64,000 nt of DNA from Phycisphaerales bacterium. Lineage in GTDB: Bacteria > Planctomycetota > Phycisphaerae > UBA1845 > UTPLA1. The stretch's first letter is position 1. Each line of letters starts with the position of its first letter. Both the position numbers and the translations under genes were made by a program. This document shows positions 44,137-54,657 of the stretch, piece after piece. The DNA is taken from the NCBI GenBank assembly GCA_020639075.1, contig JACKHI010000001.1:124001-188000 (forward strand), given 5' to 3'. The notes beneath the pieces are model-generated. The model saw only the letters and a program-made list of their open reading frames with translations. It was not told the origin of the DNA and did not search any database.

Positions 44137-45330
44137 TCAGCGACCTGCGGCAGATTCCAAAAACCGCAGGACGACGGGCCGAATCACATCTTCATCGTAT
44201 CGGTTCCTCACGTAAGCCGTCAATTCGTCGGGGCTCGGAATCGCCAGGTGATGACCAAGAAACTCGTCGACCTTGTGTCGGAGCGCGTCGATGTTGCCAG
44301 CGGGCACGATGCAGTCGGGCAGAATCGATTCCATTGTTTCGGGGATCGCGGCAGCGTCGGTGCTGATGACTGGACAACCGAATGCCAGGGCTTCGATGAT
44401 GATGATTCCGAAACACTCGAGCGACAGCGTCGGGAGAATGAAGCAATCCGCGGCCTCGTAGGCGAGGATCAGATTTTCGTCAGACATGCGTCCACAAAAC
44501 CGCAAGCGCTCGCCGATGCCGAGATCGGCGACGAGCTTCTCGTGATAGGGGCGCAACACGCCGTCGCCGCCGATCATGAACATGCAACGCCCAGCCTTGG
44601 CGAGCGGTCCGATGGCGCGAATCGCGATTTCGATTCCGGTGCGAGGAACGTGACCGCGCACTGTAAAGAGGATGGGCGTATCCAACGGCCATCCCAACTT
44701 GATTCGCGCTTCACGGCGAGTCTTGGTGCGGCGGAGTTCGGGACGGCGCCAGTGGGGAATGATCACGGCATCGTGCGCGAGGTTGTGGAGTCGAATGAGC
44801 TGGCGGCGGGTGTACTGGGAGAGAACGTGGATTCCGTTGCACTGAGCGAGCAGGCGGTATTCGAGGCGCCGTAGCGGTCCGGTCGCGAGAAGACCCTTGA
44901 GTTTGCCGACCACTCCTGCGGTTGACCAGTTAATCTGCTGTTCCATCGTTACGGGCGAATGCACCGTCGCGACCAACGGTTGGCATCCGGCGAGGGCATC
45001 GAATGCGGCAATTCCGGAATAGGGGGAGTGGCTATGGACGAGGTCCCATGACTCATTCTTCAGTGCTTCGGCTGCGCGACGCGCCGCAGCGACACCTTTC
45101 CGCATTCGAAACGGATCGAATCGAGAAATAACCGGCCGATTGTAACGGAGGATTCGAATTCCGTCGGTCTCGTCCCACTGTGTTTCGGCGGGGCCTCGAT
45201 CCAGTCTGGCAGAGAACATGGCGACGTCGTGCCCGGCATCCCGCATGATCAGGGCCATGTCCCATGCGACGCGTCCCATGCCTCCTGGCCGATCGATGAA
45301 GCAGTCGTCAACGGCAATGAGATATTTCAC
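44137..45330 (-). CDS. Glycosyltransferase, GT4 type
   Basis: 397 residues, GT-B. The N-terminus DRPGGMGRVAWDMALIMRDAGHDVAMFSA is the acceptor-domain Gly-rich start; ILFTVRGHVPRTGIEIAIRAIG, LRFCGRMSDENLILAYEAADCFILPTLSLECFGIIIIEALAFGCPVISTDAAAIPE gives the E-x7-E motif. GTG start at 45330 has GAGGGG five bases upstream. It lies 57 bases downstream of the Wzy-like gene. Confidence 0.9.
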   Translation of the reverse strand: MKYLIAVDDCFIDRPGGMGRVAWDMALIMRDAGHDVAMFSARLDRGPAETQWDETDGIRILRYNRPVISRFDPFRMRKGVAAARRAAEALKNESWDLVHSHSPYSGIAAFDALAGCQPLVATVHSPVTMEQQINWSTAGVVGKLKGLLATGPLRRLEYRLLAQCNGIHVLSQYTRRQLIRLHNLAHDAVIIPHWRRPELRRTKTRREARIKLGWPLDTPILFTVRGHVPRTGIEIAIRAIGPLAKAGRCMFMIGGDGVLRPYHEKLVADLGIGERLRFCGRMSDENLILAYEAADCFILPTLSLECFGIIIIEALAFGCPVISTDAAAIPETMESILPDCIVPAGNIDALRHKVDEFLGHHLAIPSPDELTAYVRNRYDEDVIRPVVLRFLESAAGR

Positions 45331-45387
45331 GAGTGCCCCTCTATGACAGGTCGAACAGTGAATCCGATCGAAAATCGGTGGCGATCG

Positions 45388-46908
45388 TCATCGAACCGCA
45401 TATGGTTTTTGGGGACCGCGAATGGGCTGTACGTACCGCTGAGCGGAATTGACGGGCCATTGGGGCGTTTCCAAGCCCGAAAACGGTTTTAGTACCAAAT
45501 GGTAAAGCAGCACCATGAACGCACCGGCCCAGATGGTGACCTTCAGATGATCTGGAAAGGCGAGGTTCTGGCACCACAATACGGACAGGGAGATTCCTGC
45601 CAAGTAGATGGCACCCTTCAGGATTGAGCGGCGGGCGGCGGCGTTGATCCAATGCGCAAGGGCGGCGTGGAACATGCCTGTTGCGATCGCACCGAGAAAG
45701 ACGGCGACATATCCGCCAATCATCCAAAAAGACCCGATCAACGACAGTTCGACGGAGTGTCCGCCCGGGATCAAGTGAAATCCGTAGTTGTTCAGGTTGG
45801 TTGTCACGGAATATGGCGCATAAAACCAGATGGTGCCGGGGACGAACAGGGATGCCACGATTTCGAGGCCGTATTTCGACGCCTCAAACGCCATGAAAGG
45901 AACGCGCTCCGGCGAGTTGGTAATAATCGCGTGGCCGCCCGTCGAGAAGAGTCGTCCGAAGGTCGACGTGAAGATCGGGGAGTTTTCCAGAACCTTGTCC
46001 CACTCAGTCAAAAGCGAAAGGCGGTAGGCAAAGTCCGTGAATCCGACGGTCTTAGACAGGGTTCGGGTCGTGTTACCAATCACAAGCAGCAGCGGCATGC
46101 CGATGCAGACGGAGAGGAGCATCAGCAGCTTCGTACGATCCTTGACAGTACTTAGAAAAAGCACGCCTGCAATGATCAGGACCACCGGACGGGCCGCCAT
46201 GCCGCGGGCGTTGCCGACGAAAAAAATCAGCGTGGCCCCTGCCAATGTCGCGGCGATGAACAGCAGCGTCGGGAATCGTAGATAGAGGATGCAGCCACCG
46301 ATGACAAGGTAGAGGCCGATGATGTACTTCTGAAGGCCGAACGCGACATAGGAGACGGCATTTTGCTGCATTGTGACCGTGACGACGGCAAGGGAGACCG
46401 TCAGGCCGAGGCAGATCGGCAGAAGGACGTAAAGCAGCCGTCGCACCTGGTATTCTGGCGGCCGAATAGGCAGATCTGGCGCTCCACGCGGTCTGAGGAT
46501 GAAGAACGTGGCGGCATAAGTCACCACGAAGACGAGCGTGACGACTTGGATCCGCAGGTTTCCGTCCAGAACGTACCGTCGCCCGGCGGGAATGTCGTAG
46601 CACATATCCGGGGATGCCAAACCGAAGATGACGGTTCCGAGGGGCCAACCCAGTGCCACCCAGGCAAAAAACAGGACGGGAATCAGACTCGACAACTTGC
46701 GATGCCGGACGAATCGAACGCAGAAGAAGCAGATTAGGGCGAAATTGAATGCCCCAAATATCACGGCCGATCGATACTCGGCGGAGGGAACGAAGATCAG
46801 TGCGCAAATCGCCACCAAGAACACGCCGATCGTGGTTGGCCGCGTGTACCACGTCACGCCTTGTCCGACAGGGCCTTGTGGCTGGGGATAGTGGTACGTC
46901 GTGTTCAT
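45388..46908 (-). CDS. Wzy-like O-antigen/oligosaccharide polymerase
   Basis: 506 residues with about 11-12 membrane spans across the whole length and a large extracytoplasmic loop near the C-terminal half (TNLNNYGFHLIPGGHSVELSLIGS). Such spacing and low sequence conservation are typical of Wzy polymerases, which link undecaprenyl-linked repeat units. Function is inferred from topology and its place between glycosyltransferases and a flippase. A ligase or unrelated permease cannot be ruled out. Confidence 0.75.
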   Translation of the reverse strand: MNTTYHYPQPQGPVGQGVTWYTRPTTIGVFLVAICALIFVPSAEYRSAVIFGAFNFALICFFCVRFVRHRKLSSLIPVLFFAWVALGWPLGTVIFGLASPDMCYDIPAGRRYVLDGNLRIQVVTLVFVVTYAATFFILRPRGAPDLPIRPPEYQVRRLLYVLLPICLGLTVSLAVVTVTMQQNAVSYVAFGLQKYIIGLYLVIGGCILYLRFPTLLFIAATLAGATLIFFVGNARGMAARPVVLIIAGVLFLSTVKDRTKLLMLLSVCIGMPLLLVIGNTTRTLSKTVGFTDFAYRLSLLTEWDKVLENSPIFTSTFGRLFSTGGHAIITNSPERVPFMAFEASKYGLEIVASLFVPGTIWFYAPYSVTTNLNNYGFHLIPGGHSVELSLIGSFWMIGGYVAVFLGAIATGMFHAALAHWINAAARRSILKGAIYLAGISLSVLWCQNLAFPDHLKVTIWAGAFMVLLYHLVLKPFSGLETPQWPVNSAQRYVQPIRGPQKPYAVR

Positions 46909-46927
46909 GCGACTGCTTCAGAATAGT

Positions 46928-48037
46928 CTATCGGCCGCTTCGGAGCAAAAAAGTGAGTTCGAGCATCTGCCGGATTCGGTCGTGATTGCTGTAGCCGCTT
47001 CGAATGCACCGATCGCGTCCTGCCGCGGCGATACGTTTTCGTTTGGCGTCGTCCTTCAGGAACGCCGTCGTTTTCTCGACAAGCTCGTCGATCGTCGAGA
47101 AGAACGCCGCTTCCTCATTCTCAACGTAACAGGCTTCATGATCCGCTGTTCGGTCGGCCAGCATGAACACGCCGCAGGCGGGAATCTCAAAAGACTTGGA
47201 TGACTGTGTATCCCGGTTGATCTTCGAAACCATGTGAATCGCGATTTTGGCCCCACAAAGCGCCTTCACATATTCGGGGCCCTCGATGCGTTCGAAATTC
47301 ACGCATCGACGCAGGCGATCCGGAAGCGTGTATTTCTCCCAATTGTAGCCCCATACCTTGAAGTTGATCGGCAATTCCGCGATGGCGGAAAGCGTTTCGA
47401 TACGGTTCGGTTCCGCATGCCCGACGAACACCACGTCTGCACCAAATTTCGCTTGTTCGTCGGCCGTCAGTTGGACGGGCTTGTGAAGTCCGGGATCGAA
47501 GCCCTTCCAGAACTTGCTGACGGAACGGGCACCGCGGTGCTTCATCTCGTCGAAATTCTGCTCCCGGGGCGTGAAAATGTGGTCGTAGCGGCGAATGCAC
47601 TTGTCGTAATGACGCGATTGGATGATCGGGTTTTTGAAATCGTCTGAGAACGAGTTGACGAGCGTCGCACCGGTTCGGTCCCGGATCTCGACGAGTGTGC
47701 GTTCGAAAATCAATCTGCCCATTTCCGTCCAGAGGACGTCGGGTTTGAAGTTCACGGCTTCCTTTACGATCATGCGATTCAGACGACGCGTCGCGGGGCC
47801 ATCGAGCAGCCGCCATTCGAGGCTTCTGAGCCATCTGGGGGCCGTCAAGAACGGGTCCCTGGACAGGGCAACGGCATCGGCGCAGATCTTGCGCATGCCC
47901 TGTAGTCTCGACTCGCTGTTCCCGGATCGCTGACCGACGTAGAAGATCCGCCATTGGGCGATACTTGCGGATGCTGCTCCGTGTGGCGGAGCGGCCGGCG
48001 TCGATTCGATCTGCTGCTCAAGGTGTCGAGACTCCAT
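46928..48037 (-). CDS. Glycosyltransferase, CgeB/GT1_2-like
   Basis: 369 residues. FYVGQRSGNSESRLQGMRKICAD is the start of a GT-B fold; the C-terminal half has VVFVGHAEPNRIETLSAIAEL, FKVWGYNWEKY and SKSFEIPACGVFMLADRTADHEACYVENEEAAFFSTIDELVEKTTAFLKDDAKRKRIAAAG, the pattern of the Glyco_trans_1_2 family. Twenty bases separate it from the Wzy-like gene. Confidence 0.83.
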   Translation of the reverse strand: MESRHLEQQIESTPAAPPHGAASASIAQWRIFYVGQRSGNSESRLQGMRKICADAVALSRDPFLTAPRWLRSLEWRLLDGPATRRLNRMIVKEAVNFKPDVLWTEMGRLIFERTLVEIRDRTGATLVNSFSDDFKNPIIQSRHYDKCIRRYDHIFTPREQNFDEMKHRGARSVSKFWKGFDPGLHKPVQLTADEQAKFGADVVFVGHAEPNRIETLSAIAELPINFKVWGYNWEKYTLPDRLRRCVNFERIEGPEYVKALCGAKIAIHMVSKINRDTQSSKSFEIPACGVFMLADRTADHEACYVENEEAAFFSTIDELVEKTTAFLKDDAKRKRIAAAGRDRCIRSGYSNHDRIRQMLELTFLLRSGR

Positions 48038-48231
48038 TTGCTTCCTTTATCGACGCTTCGAGGTCGCCTCCGAATAAACGTTTCGCCGATTGTCCGTGTG
48101 GTCGGAGGTCCGTCATCATATCAATCGATTCGAGGCGGATCGACCAAGCGGCGGCGGCATTCGTACATTGTCGAGTTGGATTATGTCGGTGAAATTGGCC
48201 TCGTCGGCAGGGGGGGCGTCGAGATGGAATG

Positions 48232-49791
48232 TCAGGCATCCGACGCGACGCTTGCGGTTGCGGTCCGAGGCCGCCGAATCTCGCGAATCAAGTTCCGCTC
48301 GCGAATGAACCCAAACGCCCCGCAAATGACGCTGAAGCCCGCGGCGACGGCCAGGAATCGAGACCAGGACGAAATCCAGTGTTCGATCATCATGACAGGA
48401 ATCAGGGCGAGTAGCGGGACCAAGGTGCTAACGGCTATCTTCGAGGCGAGTCCGCGAAGCTGGCTGGCGGTATACGCGAACCAGCGCTGGAGCGTCAGGC
48501 AAAACGGGACGACGGACGCCCAAAATTGAACAACCGCGGTCGCAAAGGGAACGCCCCATACGCCGACGGTCGCAAGTAGCGGGATCATGACTGCAAGGCG
48601 GAGGAAGGATTCGAGGATAACGACGACACCCGTTCGCCGCAGCGCCCCCATGCAGTACAGGGCATCGTAGCTAATCGACGCATAGAGCCCGACGAAAACA
48701 CTGATGCCGATGAGGCAATTGACGAGCTGGCCGGAGAAGTTCTCGTCGCCGACCCACAGTCGCATGAATGGTTCGTTCAGGGCGACGACGCCGATGATTC
48801 CGATGGCGCCGAACAAGAATTGGACGCGCGCGCGGCGGAACAGCATCTCGCCATATAGTTTCTGATTGCCTTCACCGTACAGATGGGCCATTGCAGGGTT
48901 CAACGAACCGCCGAGAACGAATGTAATCGTCCGGATCATGTCATGAGCCCGCGACGTGAGCGCGAACGAGCCGGCCGCCTCGGGGCCGACGAACGCAGCG
49001 ATCAGAAATGTCGGGAAGCTGATGTTGATACGGCCCGCAAGTTGCGCGAGAAACTGGTAGGCGCTGAGACGCCAGAGTTGTGGCCAGAGCGCCCGATCCC
49101 ATCTGAAGCTCAGTCCAAGAACCCCGCGACAGACGTAGAGCAGTAGAAGACCGTTTGCAATCGCCAGATAGACCGCGCGAAGCAGCATGCCGATTGCGAT
49201 GCTCTGGAGTTCGAATCCATTCAGGAGCAGGACGACTGTGACAATCAGCGCGAGTATTTCGCCGACGATGTTGTGGATGCCCGGGCCGAAGGGTCTTTGC
49301 AGGCTGTTCAGGATGGCCCGAATCGCGATGCCGATGAGTTGAATGCCGTTCGCGATTGACACGATCAGAAACGCCCAAGTGATATGACTCGCGATCTCGC
49401 CCGAGACACCGATTACCCCGGGAACGAAGACCGCCGCGAGGCATCCGATCAACGTAAGAAGGAAAGAAATGGCGAGCGTGATCACAAGCCCAGTGCCAAC
49501 GAGCTTCTGGACATGTGTGTGGTCGCGCCGTCCATAGGCCGAGGCGACCATTTGCGACAGCGCGCCCATGAGGCCGAAATCCACGGCGAGAAGCTGAACG
49601 GCAACAGCCCCGGACGCAAGCCATGCCTTGTATTCAAGAGCGCCGATGTATTTGAAGAAAATCGGTACGAGGAGGAAGTTTCGGACGACGGTCAGGACGA
49701 GCATCCCGTAGCCGAACAGGATGTTCCATTGGGTTGCTCTCCGTCGGCTGACGGCTGTGTGCGGCGGAGTGGCGTCCTGTGATTGGGTCAA
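48232..49791 (-). CDS. Wzx-like polysaccharide flippase
   Basis: 519 residues, about 12-14 membrane spans, MATE/MVF-type fold of the polysaccharide biosynthesis family. Early helices run NILFGYGMLVLTVVRNFLLVPIFFKYIG, then FGLMGALSQMVASAYGRRD; LGGSLNPAMAHLYGEGN lies mid-protein. It would flip the finished lipid-linked repeat to the outer face for the Wzy-like enzyme. The TTG start at 49791 is the most upstream possibility; the first residues are polar and unconserved. Confidence 0.88.
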   Translation of the reverse strand: MTQSQDATPPHTAVSRRRATQWNILFGYGMLVLTVVRNFLLVPIFFKYIGALEYKAWLASGAVAVQLLAVDFGLMGALSQMVASAYGRRDHTHVQKLVGTGLVITLAISFLLTLIGCLAAVFVPGVIGVSGEIASHITWAFLIVSIANGIQLIGIAIRAILNSLQRPFGPGIHNIVGEILALIVTVVLLLNGFELQSIAIGMLLRAVYLAIANGLLLLYVCRGVLGLSFRWDRALWPQLWRLSAYQFLAQLAGRINISFPTFLIAAFVGPEAAGSFALTSRAHDMIRTITFVLGGSLNPAMAHLYGEGNQKLYGEMLFRRARVQFLFGAIGIIGVVALNEPFMRLWVGDENFSGQLVNCLIGISVFVGLYASISYDALYCMGALRRTGVVVILESFLRLAVMIPLLATVGVWGVPFATAVVQFWASVVPFCLTLQRWFAYTASQLRGLASKIAVSTLVPLLALIPVMMIEHWISSWSRFLAVAAGFSVICGAFGFIRERNLIREIRRPRTATASVASDA

Positions 49792-50346
49792 CTCGTCGAT
49801 CTCTGGGGAGGCGCGTCTTGCGTCCGCCCGGGTCTGCTGAAACTACGTATTGATGGAGCAAGTCGTTCGAATGTCGACGTCGTTGTTTCCGTGCCGTGAA
49901 ACGCGATTCACTCGGACCCCACCCGTGACAAATCCCGATCGCCTGCATCAACATCTGTCGAGCGCGCATCGCAAGGCCGGCGCTCCCGACGACATTCGGT
50001 ATCGGACATTCCGCCTCGACGAATGTAATCACCCCACGTAAGGTTGTCATCCCGCGAATCTGACGTTAAAAGAACGCTTCAATTCTCGGATGCGTCTTGC
50101 GAGCGATTGCCCCCGCCCTGCAATCGACGACGTTATCTGACGGTACTCGTGGCGAGTGCATCCGTGAGTGTTCGGATCACCAGCGTGGTCCACCTTCCTT
50201 GGACGGCGAACCGAGCGAATTGTACGTTTGACACTGACGGCGTTTCCTTCTTACAGAGGTGCGTCCACCCACGGCACAACTCATTCGTTCGAGTCAGACC
50301 GGCGCCGACAGCATCCGGGCGGTTCGGACCGAGGCAGATTCACAGC
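49792..50346. other. Gene-free divergent region, wzx-like / DUF1800
   Basis: 555 bases. No gene or RNA was recognised. It should carry promoters for the minus-strand glycan genes and for the DUF1800/DUF1501 pair. Confidence 0.45.
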
Positions 50347-51900
50347 ATGGCAGTGGCGACTATTTTCGAAAAGCTGACCCGTCGTCGATTCATGGGGGCT
50401 GTCGGCGCAACGGCCTGTGTCGCTGCAGGCTGCGCGACGGGCGTGGATCCGGTCGATTTGGTCACCGGTCCAACGGAGCCGGGCGACAAGGGAACGGGCC
50501 CTGACGGTCCCGACACAACGACGACGACGACGGTCACGCCGGGGGTTGAACCCGAAACGCCGCCGTCGCCGCCTTCTCCTCCTGCGGAAGTTGATTACAA
50601 GAATCTGTTGCTTGCGCGAACCACGTTCGGACCGATCGAGTTCGAGCGAGCGCTGTACGATCAGTTGGGGCACGAAGGGTACGTCGAGTACCAGCTTGCA
50701 TGGGATGACATCGACGATTCGGGAATGGATGCCCGGCTGGCGAGCCTGGACCTGCTCGACGAGCCGCCGGCCAACCTGATTTCCACGAGCACGGACGAAA
50801 TCACGCGACAACTCCAGACGAACATGCTTGTGCGGGCGATTCACAGTCGGCGACAACTGTACGAACGGATGTGCGAGTTCTGGACTGATCACTTTTATGT
50901 TCACGCACAGCGCGACGTTTCGAACCAGCAGTTGATCGAGAACGATCGCGACAACATTCGTCCGAACGCCCTGGGGACGTTTGGTGACTTGCTTCATGCC
51001 GTCGTCCGCGGCCCCGCCTTGCTCACGTATCTCAATAACGGAAACAGCCGAATCGGAGTGACGAACGAGAATTTCGCCCGCGAGTTGCTTGAGTTGCATA
51101 CCGTCGGCGTCGACGGCGGATACGCACAACGAGATGTGGTCGATCTGTCGCGCGTGCTGACGGGCTGGAATGCCGTTCTGACCAATTTCGCGTGGCATTC
51201 CGGATACCACGATCAGGGTGCGAAACAGGTGATGGACGTCAGTTTGGCTGCCAACGGCGGTATTAACGACATTTACACAGTCGTCGATTACCTGGCGGCT
51301 CATCCAAATACGGCTGAGTTCATCGCGACGAAACTCGTGCGGAGATTCATCTCAGAGGATGTGCCCAGCGCCGTCGTTAATTCAGTCAAACAGGCATTCA
51401 TCGATTCGGACGGCGATATCAAGTCGGTACTGCGCGTGTTGTTTTCCAGGGCCTCGCTCGCGCATGCGACGCCGAAGCTCAAGCGACCTTTCCATTTGAT
51501 CGCATCGCTGATGCGGCAATCAGGCGCAGAGACGGACGCCGCAACCGATTTGATGGAACCACTCTATTTGCTTGGGCATGCGCCCTATGAGTGGCATGAT
51601 CCTGATGGATATCCGGACGTGTCAACGCACTGGGCGGGTGGAATGATGGCTCGATGGCGCGTCTCGCAGGAAATCGCCAACGGTCTGATGTCAGCCTACA
51701 CGATACCCGATACGACGATGGAGACGTCAAAGCCGAACTCCAAGGTGGCAGAGAAGATTGCCGCATGGAATACGCGTTATTTCGGCGGGGCGTTGACGAG
51801 TTCGGAGAAGGGCCTGCTTACGAGCTTTGCGACCAACTTTCCGCATCAACGAGAACTCTTTGCCACGATGGTGAACATGCCGTCCTTCCAGCTTCATTGA
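50347..51900 (+). CDS. DUF1800 domain protein, Tat-type leader
   Basis: 517 residues. The leader TRRRFMGAVGATACVAAGC has a twin-arginine motif and ends in a lipobox-like AAGC. A Thr/Pro-rich linker (TTTTTTVTPGVEPETPPSPPSPP) follows, then the DUF1800 domain from ~80 to the end: LLARTTFGPIEFERA, MCEFWTDHFYVHAQRD, NENFARELLELHTVGVDGGYAQRDVVDLSRVLTGW, and EFIATKLVRRFISEDVP. The DUF1800/DUF1501 pair is very common in planctomycetes; its job is unknown, though export and cell-surface assembly roles are discussed. It is separated by 24 bases from the DUF1501 gene. Confidence 0.93.
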   Translation: MAVATIFEKLTRRRFMGAVGATACVAAGCATGVDPVDLVTGPTEPGDKGTGPDGPDTTTTTTVTPGVEPETPPSPPSPPAEVDYKNLLLARTTFGPIEFERALYDQLGHEGYVEYQLAWDDIDDSGMDARLASLDLLDEPPANLISTSTDEITRQLQTNMLVRAIHSRRQLYERMCEFWTDHFYVHAQRDVSNQQLIENDRDNIRPNALGTFGDLLHAVVRGPALLTYLNNGNSRIGVTNENFARELLELHTVGVDGGYAQRDVVDLSRVLTGWNAVLTNFAWHSGYHDQGAKQVMDVSLAANGGINDIYTVVDYLAAHPNTAEFIATKLVRRFISEDVPSAVVNSVKQAFIDSDGDIKSVLRVLFSRASLAHATPKLKRPFHLIASLMRQSGAETDAATDLMEPLYLLGHAPYEWHDPDGYPDVSTHWAGGMMARWRVSQEIANGLMSAYTIPDTTMETSKPNSKVAEKIAAWNTRYFGGALTSSEKGLLTSFATNFPHQRELFATMVNMPSFQLH

Positions 51901-51924
51901 GCCCGAGGCGGAGACTCTGCGAAT

Positions 51925-53220
51925 ATGGACATTGAAAAACTGACGGTCAACGCTTGCAGCGAGTTCAAGGACGTCATGCGCCGGGATTTTCTGAAGTCCC
52001 TCGGCCGCGCCGGGATTGCGGGGGTACTGTCCGCTCCTGCGTGGATGCCCCGTCTGTCTTTCGCCGCGGATGATTCCTCGACGCGCGATCTGATCGTGCG
52101 CATTTTTCTGTTCGGCGGTCTCGACGGCCTCGCAGCCTGCCCGCCATACGATGAAGCGGCGTACTATGCGGCTCGTCCCACGGAAGCCATTCCGCGGCCG
52201 GACGACGTGGCCAGCGTGAAGGCAATCGACCTCGACGGGTTCTTCGGTCTCCATCCCGCGTTGTCTCCGCTAAAGGCAATCTACGATGCCGGAGACATGG
52301 CGATCGTGCACGCGACCGGCCATCCTGACGTGAATCACTCGCATTTCTATGCGAGGGACATCTTCGAAAGCGGGGCCAGCCTCATGACGGGCGGATGGCT
52401 CGGGAGGCACCTGGCGAACACGAGTGAATTGGGCTCCGTTGAGGTTCGCGCGATTTCAGCGGCGAACGATGTTCCGCGATGCCTTCACGGCGGACCGAAG
52501 ACCGTAGCGATACCCAGTGTTGACGACTATGGGCTCGGCGGTGACGCATACACGGCGTCGCTCCGTTCGAGCATTCTGGCCAATGCCTATTCGGGGATCC
52601 TGCCGGCCGTCAAGACGGGCGCGACTTCCGGATTGGCCACGGCCGACGTCATGGAATTCGTCAGGTCGCTAGGGTACTCGCCGGCGAATGGCGCAATGTA
52701 CCCGAACACCGAGGTATCCATCGCACTGAAGACGATCGCGAACATCGCCAAGGCGGACGTCGGCGTCGAGGTTGCGGCGATGACGGCCAACGGCTGGGAT
52801 ACTCATGAATCCCAGGGTTCGCTTTCCGGCGATCTGTATACAAAACTCTCGCAGTTGGGTGCGGCGCTCGCGGCGTTCTATACGGACATGGGCTCTCTGA
52901 TGGCCCGCACGACGATCATTATCCATTCCGAATTCGGCCGTCGAGTCGCCCAGAACAATCAGCCGAGCAATGCCGGGACTGACCACGGTTACGGCGGCGT
53001 CATGTTTGTCATCGGCGGCGGTGTGAACGGCGGTCAAGTCATCACGGACTGGCCCGGCCTGGACGAGGCGAACCTCGTTGACGGCAACCTGGACATCACG
53101 ATCGACTCTCGTGACATCCTGGCGGAGATCCTCCAGAAGCGTGCAGGGAATTCAAATCTCGCCGCGGTTTTTCCGGGATTCACGCCGACGTTCAGGAACG
53201 TCGTGCAACTGGCGACCTGA
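51925..53220 (+). CDS. DUF1501 domain protein, Tat-type leader
   Basis: 431 residues. MRRDFLKSLGRAGIAGVLSAPAWMPRLSFA is a Tat leader; since AAGGA lies five bases before the ATG at 51976, that codon may be the true start and the first 17 residues may not be made. The domain has FLFGGLDGLAACPPYDEAAYYAARP, DGFFGLHPALSPLKAIYDAGDMAIVHATGHPDVNHSHFYARDIFES and GTDHGYGGVMFVIGGGVNGG near the C-terminus, as in sulfatase-like DUF1501 proteins. It works as a partner of the DUF1800 protein just upstream. Confidence 0.92.
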   Translation: MDIEKLTVNACSEFKDVMRRDFLKSLGRAGIAGVLSAPAWMPRLSFAADDSSTRDLIVRIFLFGGLDGLAACPPYDEAAYYAARPTEAIPRPDDVASVKAIDLDGFFGLHPALSPLKAIYDAGDMAIVHATGHPDVNHSHFYARDIFESGASLMTGGWLGRHLANTSELGSVEVRAISAANDVPRCLHGGPKTVAIPSVDDYGLGGDAYTASLRSSILANAYSGILPAVKTGATSGLATADVMEFVRSLGYSPANGAMYPNTEVSIALKTIANIAKADVGVEVAAMTANGWDTHESQGSLSGDLYTKLSQLGAALAAFYTDMGSLMARTTIIIHSEFGRRVAQNNQPSNAGTDHGYGGVMFVIGGGVNGGQVITDWPGLDEANLVDGNLDITIDSRDILAEILQKRAGNSNLAAVFPGFTPTFRNVVQLAT

Positions 53221-53511
53221 TCGGCGGTCTGCCGGGCTTTGCAGGCGACGTGACGTGATTCTTCTGACAGGTCCAACAGTGCGTGGATGCGAACTTGCCT
53301 TTGGCGGTGAATTCCGCGATTGCCTGCCGTCGCCTCTTGTCATTTCGATTGTTCGCAAATGGGGTTCGCCTCCCGCCGTCCGCTTGCGGGCCCGCGTCGT
53401 TTCGTCCAAGATAGCGCGGCGTGACGGAATAGAGTCATGGGGCGATAACCGCGCCTAGTCGATAACCCGCTCCGGGAACCCCAATGCCCGCGGGGCCGTA
53501 TTGAATCACTT

Positions 53512-54657
53512 ATGCGGGTGTTGCACGTCATTACCGAATTGGATCTGCTGATGGGCGGCCCTCCGCAGGCGCTCGGCGTTCTGGCGAGAGCACAGGCTGC
53601 GATCGGAAGCGATATCACGGTCATGCCCTGCTGCCGATCGAACGGGCCGCAGGCGCTGCCTGAGGGCCGTGAGGATCGGCTGCGAGTGCTCGCGCCGGTA
53701 ACGAATTCAAGCCTGAAGTTCGTTTCGCCATCCGTCAGGCGCGCGATGACGGCCGCCGCCGAAGGCTGCGACATTCTCCACGTTCATGGTTCATGGCGAT
53801 ATCACACGCGTATCGCCCCACACGTCGCAAGAAAATCGGGGGCGAAGCTGATCATCCGCCCGTACGGGAACTGGGGAATCGTGTCCCGCGCGCACAAGGG
53901 GTACGTGAAGTCGATGTACTGGCGGCTGTTCGAGAAGCGCGTGGCCGAGGCCGCGAGTGCGATTCACTGCGCGAGCCTGAAAGAAGAACGCGAAATCAAG
54001 ACGCTGAACGTCTCAACGAGAACGATCGTCGTTCCCAATCCAATCGACGACACATTGCTGGACAAGGCGCCGGATATGGAGGGACTTGCCGCGGCCTGTC
54101 CGGCGGTCAATGAGTTCGAACATTGCCTGTTGTACATGGGACGAATCACGTTCATCAAGAATCTCACTGCATTGATTGAGGCGTTCAGCAAGGTCGCCGG
54201 CGATGCGCCGAGTTGGTCGCTGGTCATTGCCGGAAATCCCGAAGATGCTGAACTCGCCCGGCGATTGCGACGAATGACAGTTGATCTGGGTTTGGAACGG
54301 CGAGTCGTCATTCCGGGGATGTTGGTCGGGGGCGTCAAAGTGGCGGCGTTGCGACGGGCGGACTTGTTCGTCCAACCTTCGCTTCACGAGAATTTCGGCG
54401 TCTCGACGGCGGAGGCCCTGTTGTTCGGCGTGCCATGTGTTGCATCGGACGGCGTGGCGCTGGCGACGGACATCGAGGCCGCCAAGGCGGGGTTGGAATG
54501 CTCGACGCAGTCCGATTCGATCGCCGCGGCGCTTCGCACTTTGATGCTCGATGCGGAGATGCGGAAAACGATGGCGGCGAACGCCGGCGAGCTCGCGAAT
54601 CGGTTTCGGCCGAGAGCGGTCGCGCTGGCCATGGACGCGGAGTATCGACGCTGCTGA
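53512..54657 (+). CDS. Glycosyltransferase, GT4 type
   Basis: 381 residues. LHVITELDLLMGGPPQALGVLARAQAAIGSDITVM is the N-terminal Rossmann half. The C-terminal half has CLLYMGRITFIKNLTALIEAFSKV, RRVVIPGMLVGGVKVAALRRADLFVQPSLHENFGVSTAEALLFGVPCVAS with the E-x7-E motif. It stands just before the asparagine-synthase-like gene (103-base gap), so both may be read together. Confidence 0.9.
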   Translation: MRVLHVITELDLLMGGPPQALGVLARAQAAIGSDITVMPCCRSNGPQALPEGREDRLRVLAPVTNSSLKFVSPSVRRAMTAAAEGCDILHVHGSWRYHTRIAPHVARKSGAKLIIRPYGNWGIVSRAHKGYVKSMYWRLFEKRVAEAASAIHCASLKEEREIKTLNVSTRTIVVPNPIDDTLLDKAPDMEGLAAACPAVNEFEHCLLYMGRITFIKNLTALIEAFSKVAGDAPSWSLVIAGNPEDAELARRLRRMTVDLGLERRVVIPGMLVGGVKVAALRRADLFVQPSLHENFGVSTAEALLFGVPCVASDGVALATDIEAAKAGLECSTQSDSIAAALRTLMLDAEMRKTMAANAGELANRFRPRAVALAMDAEYRRC

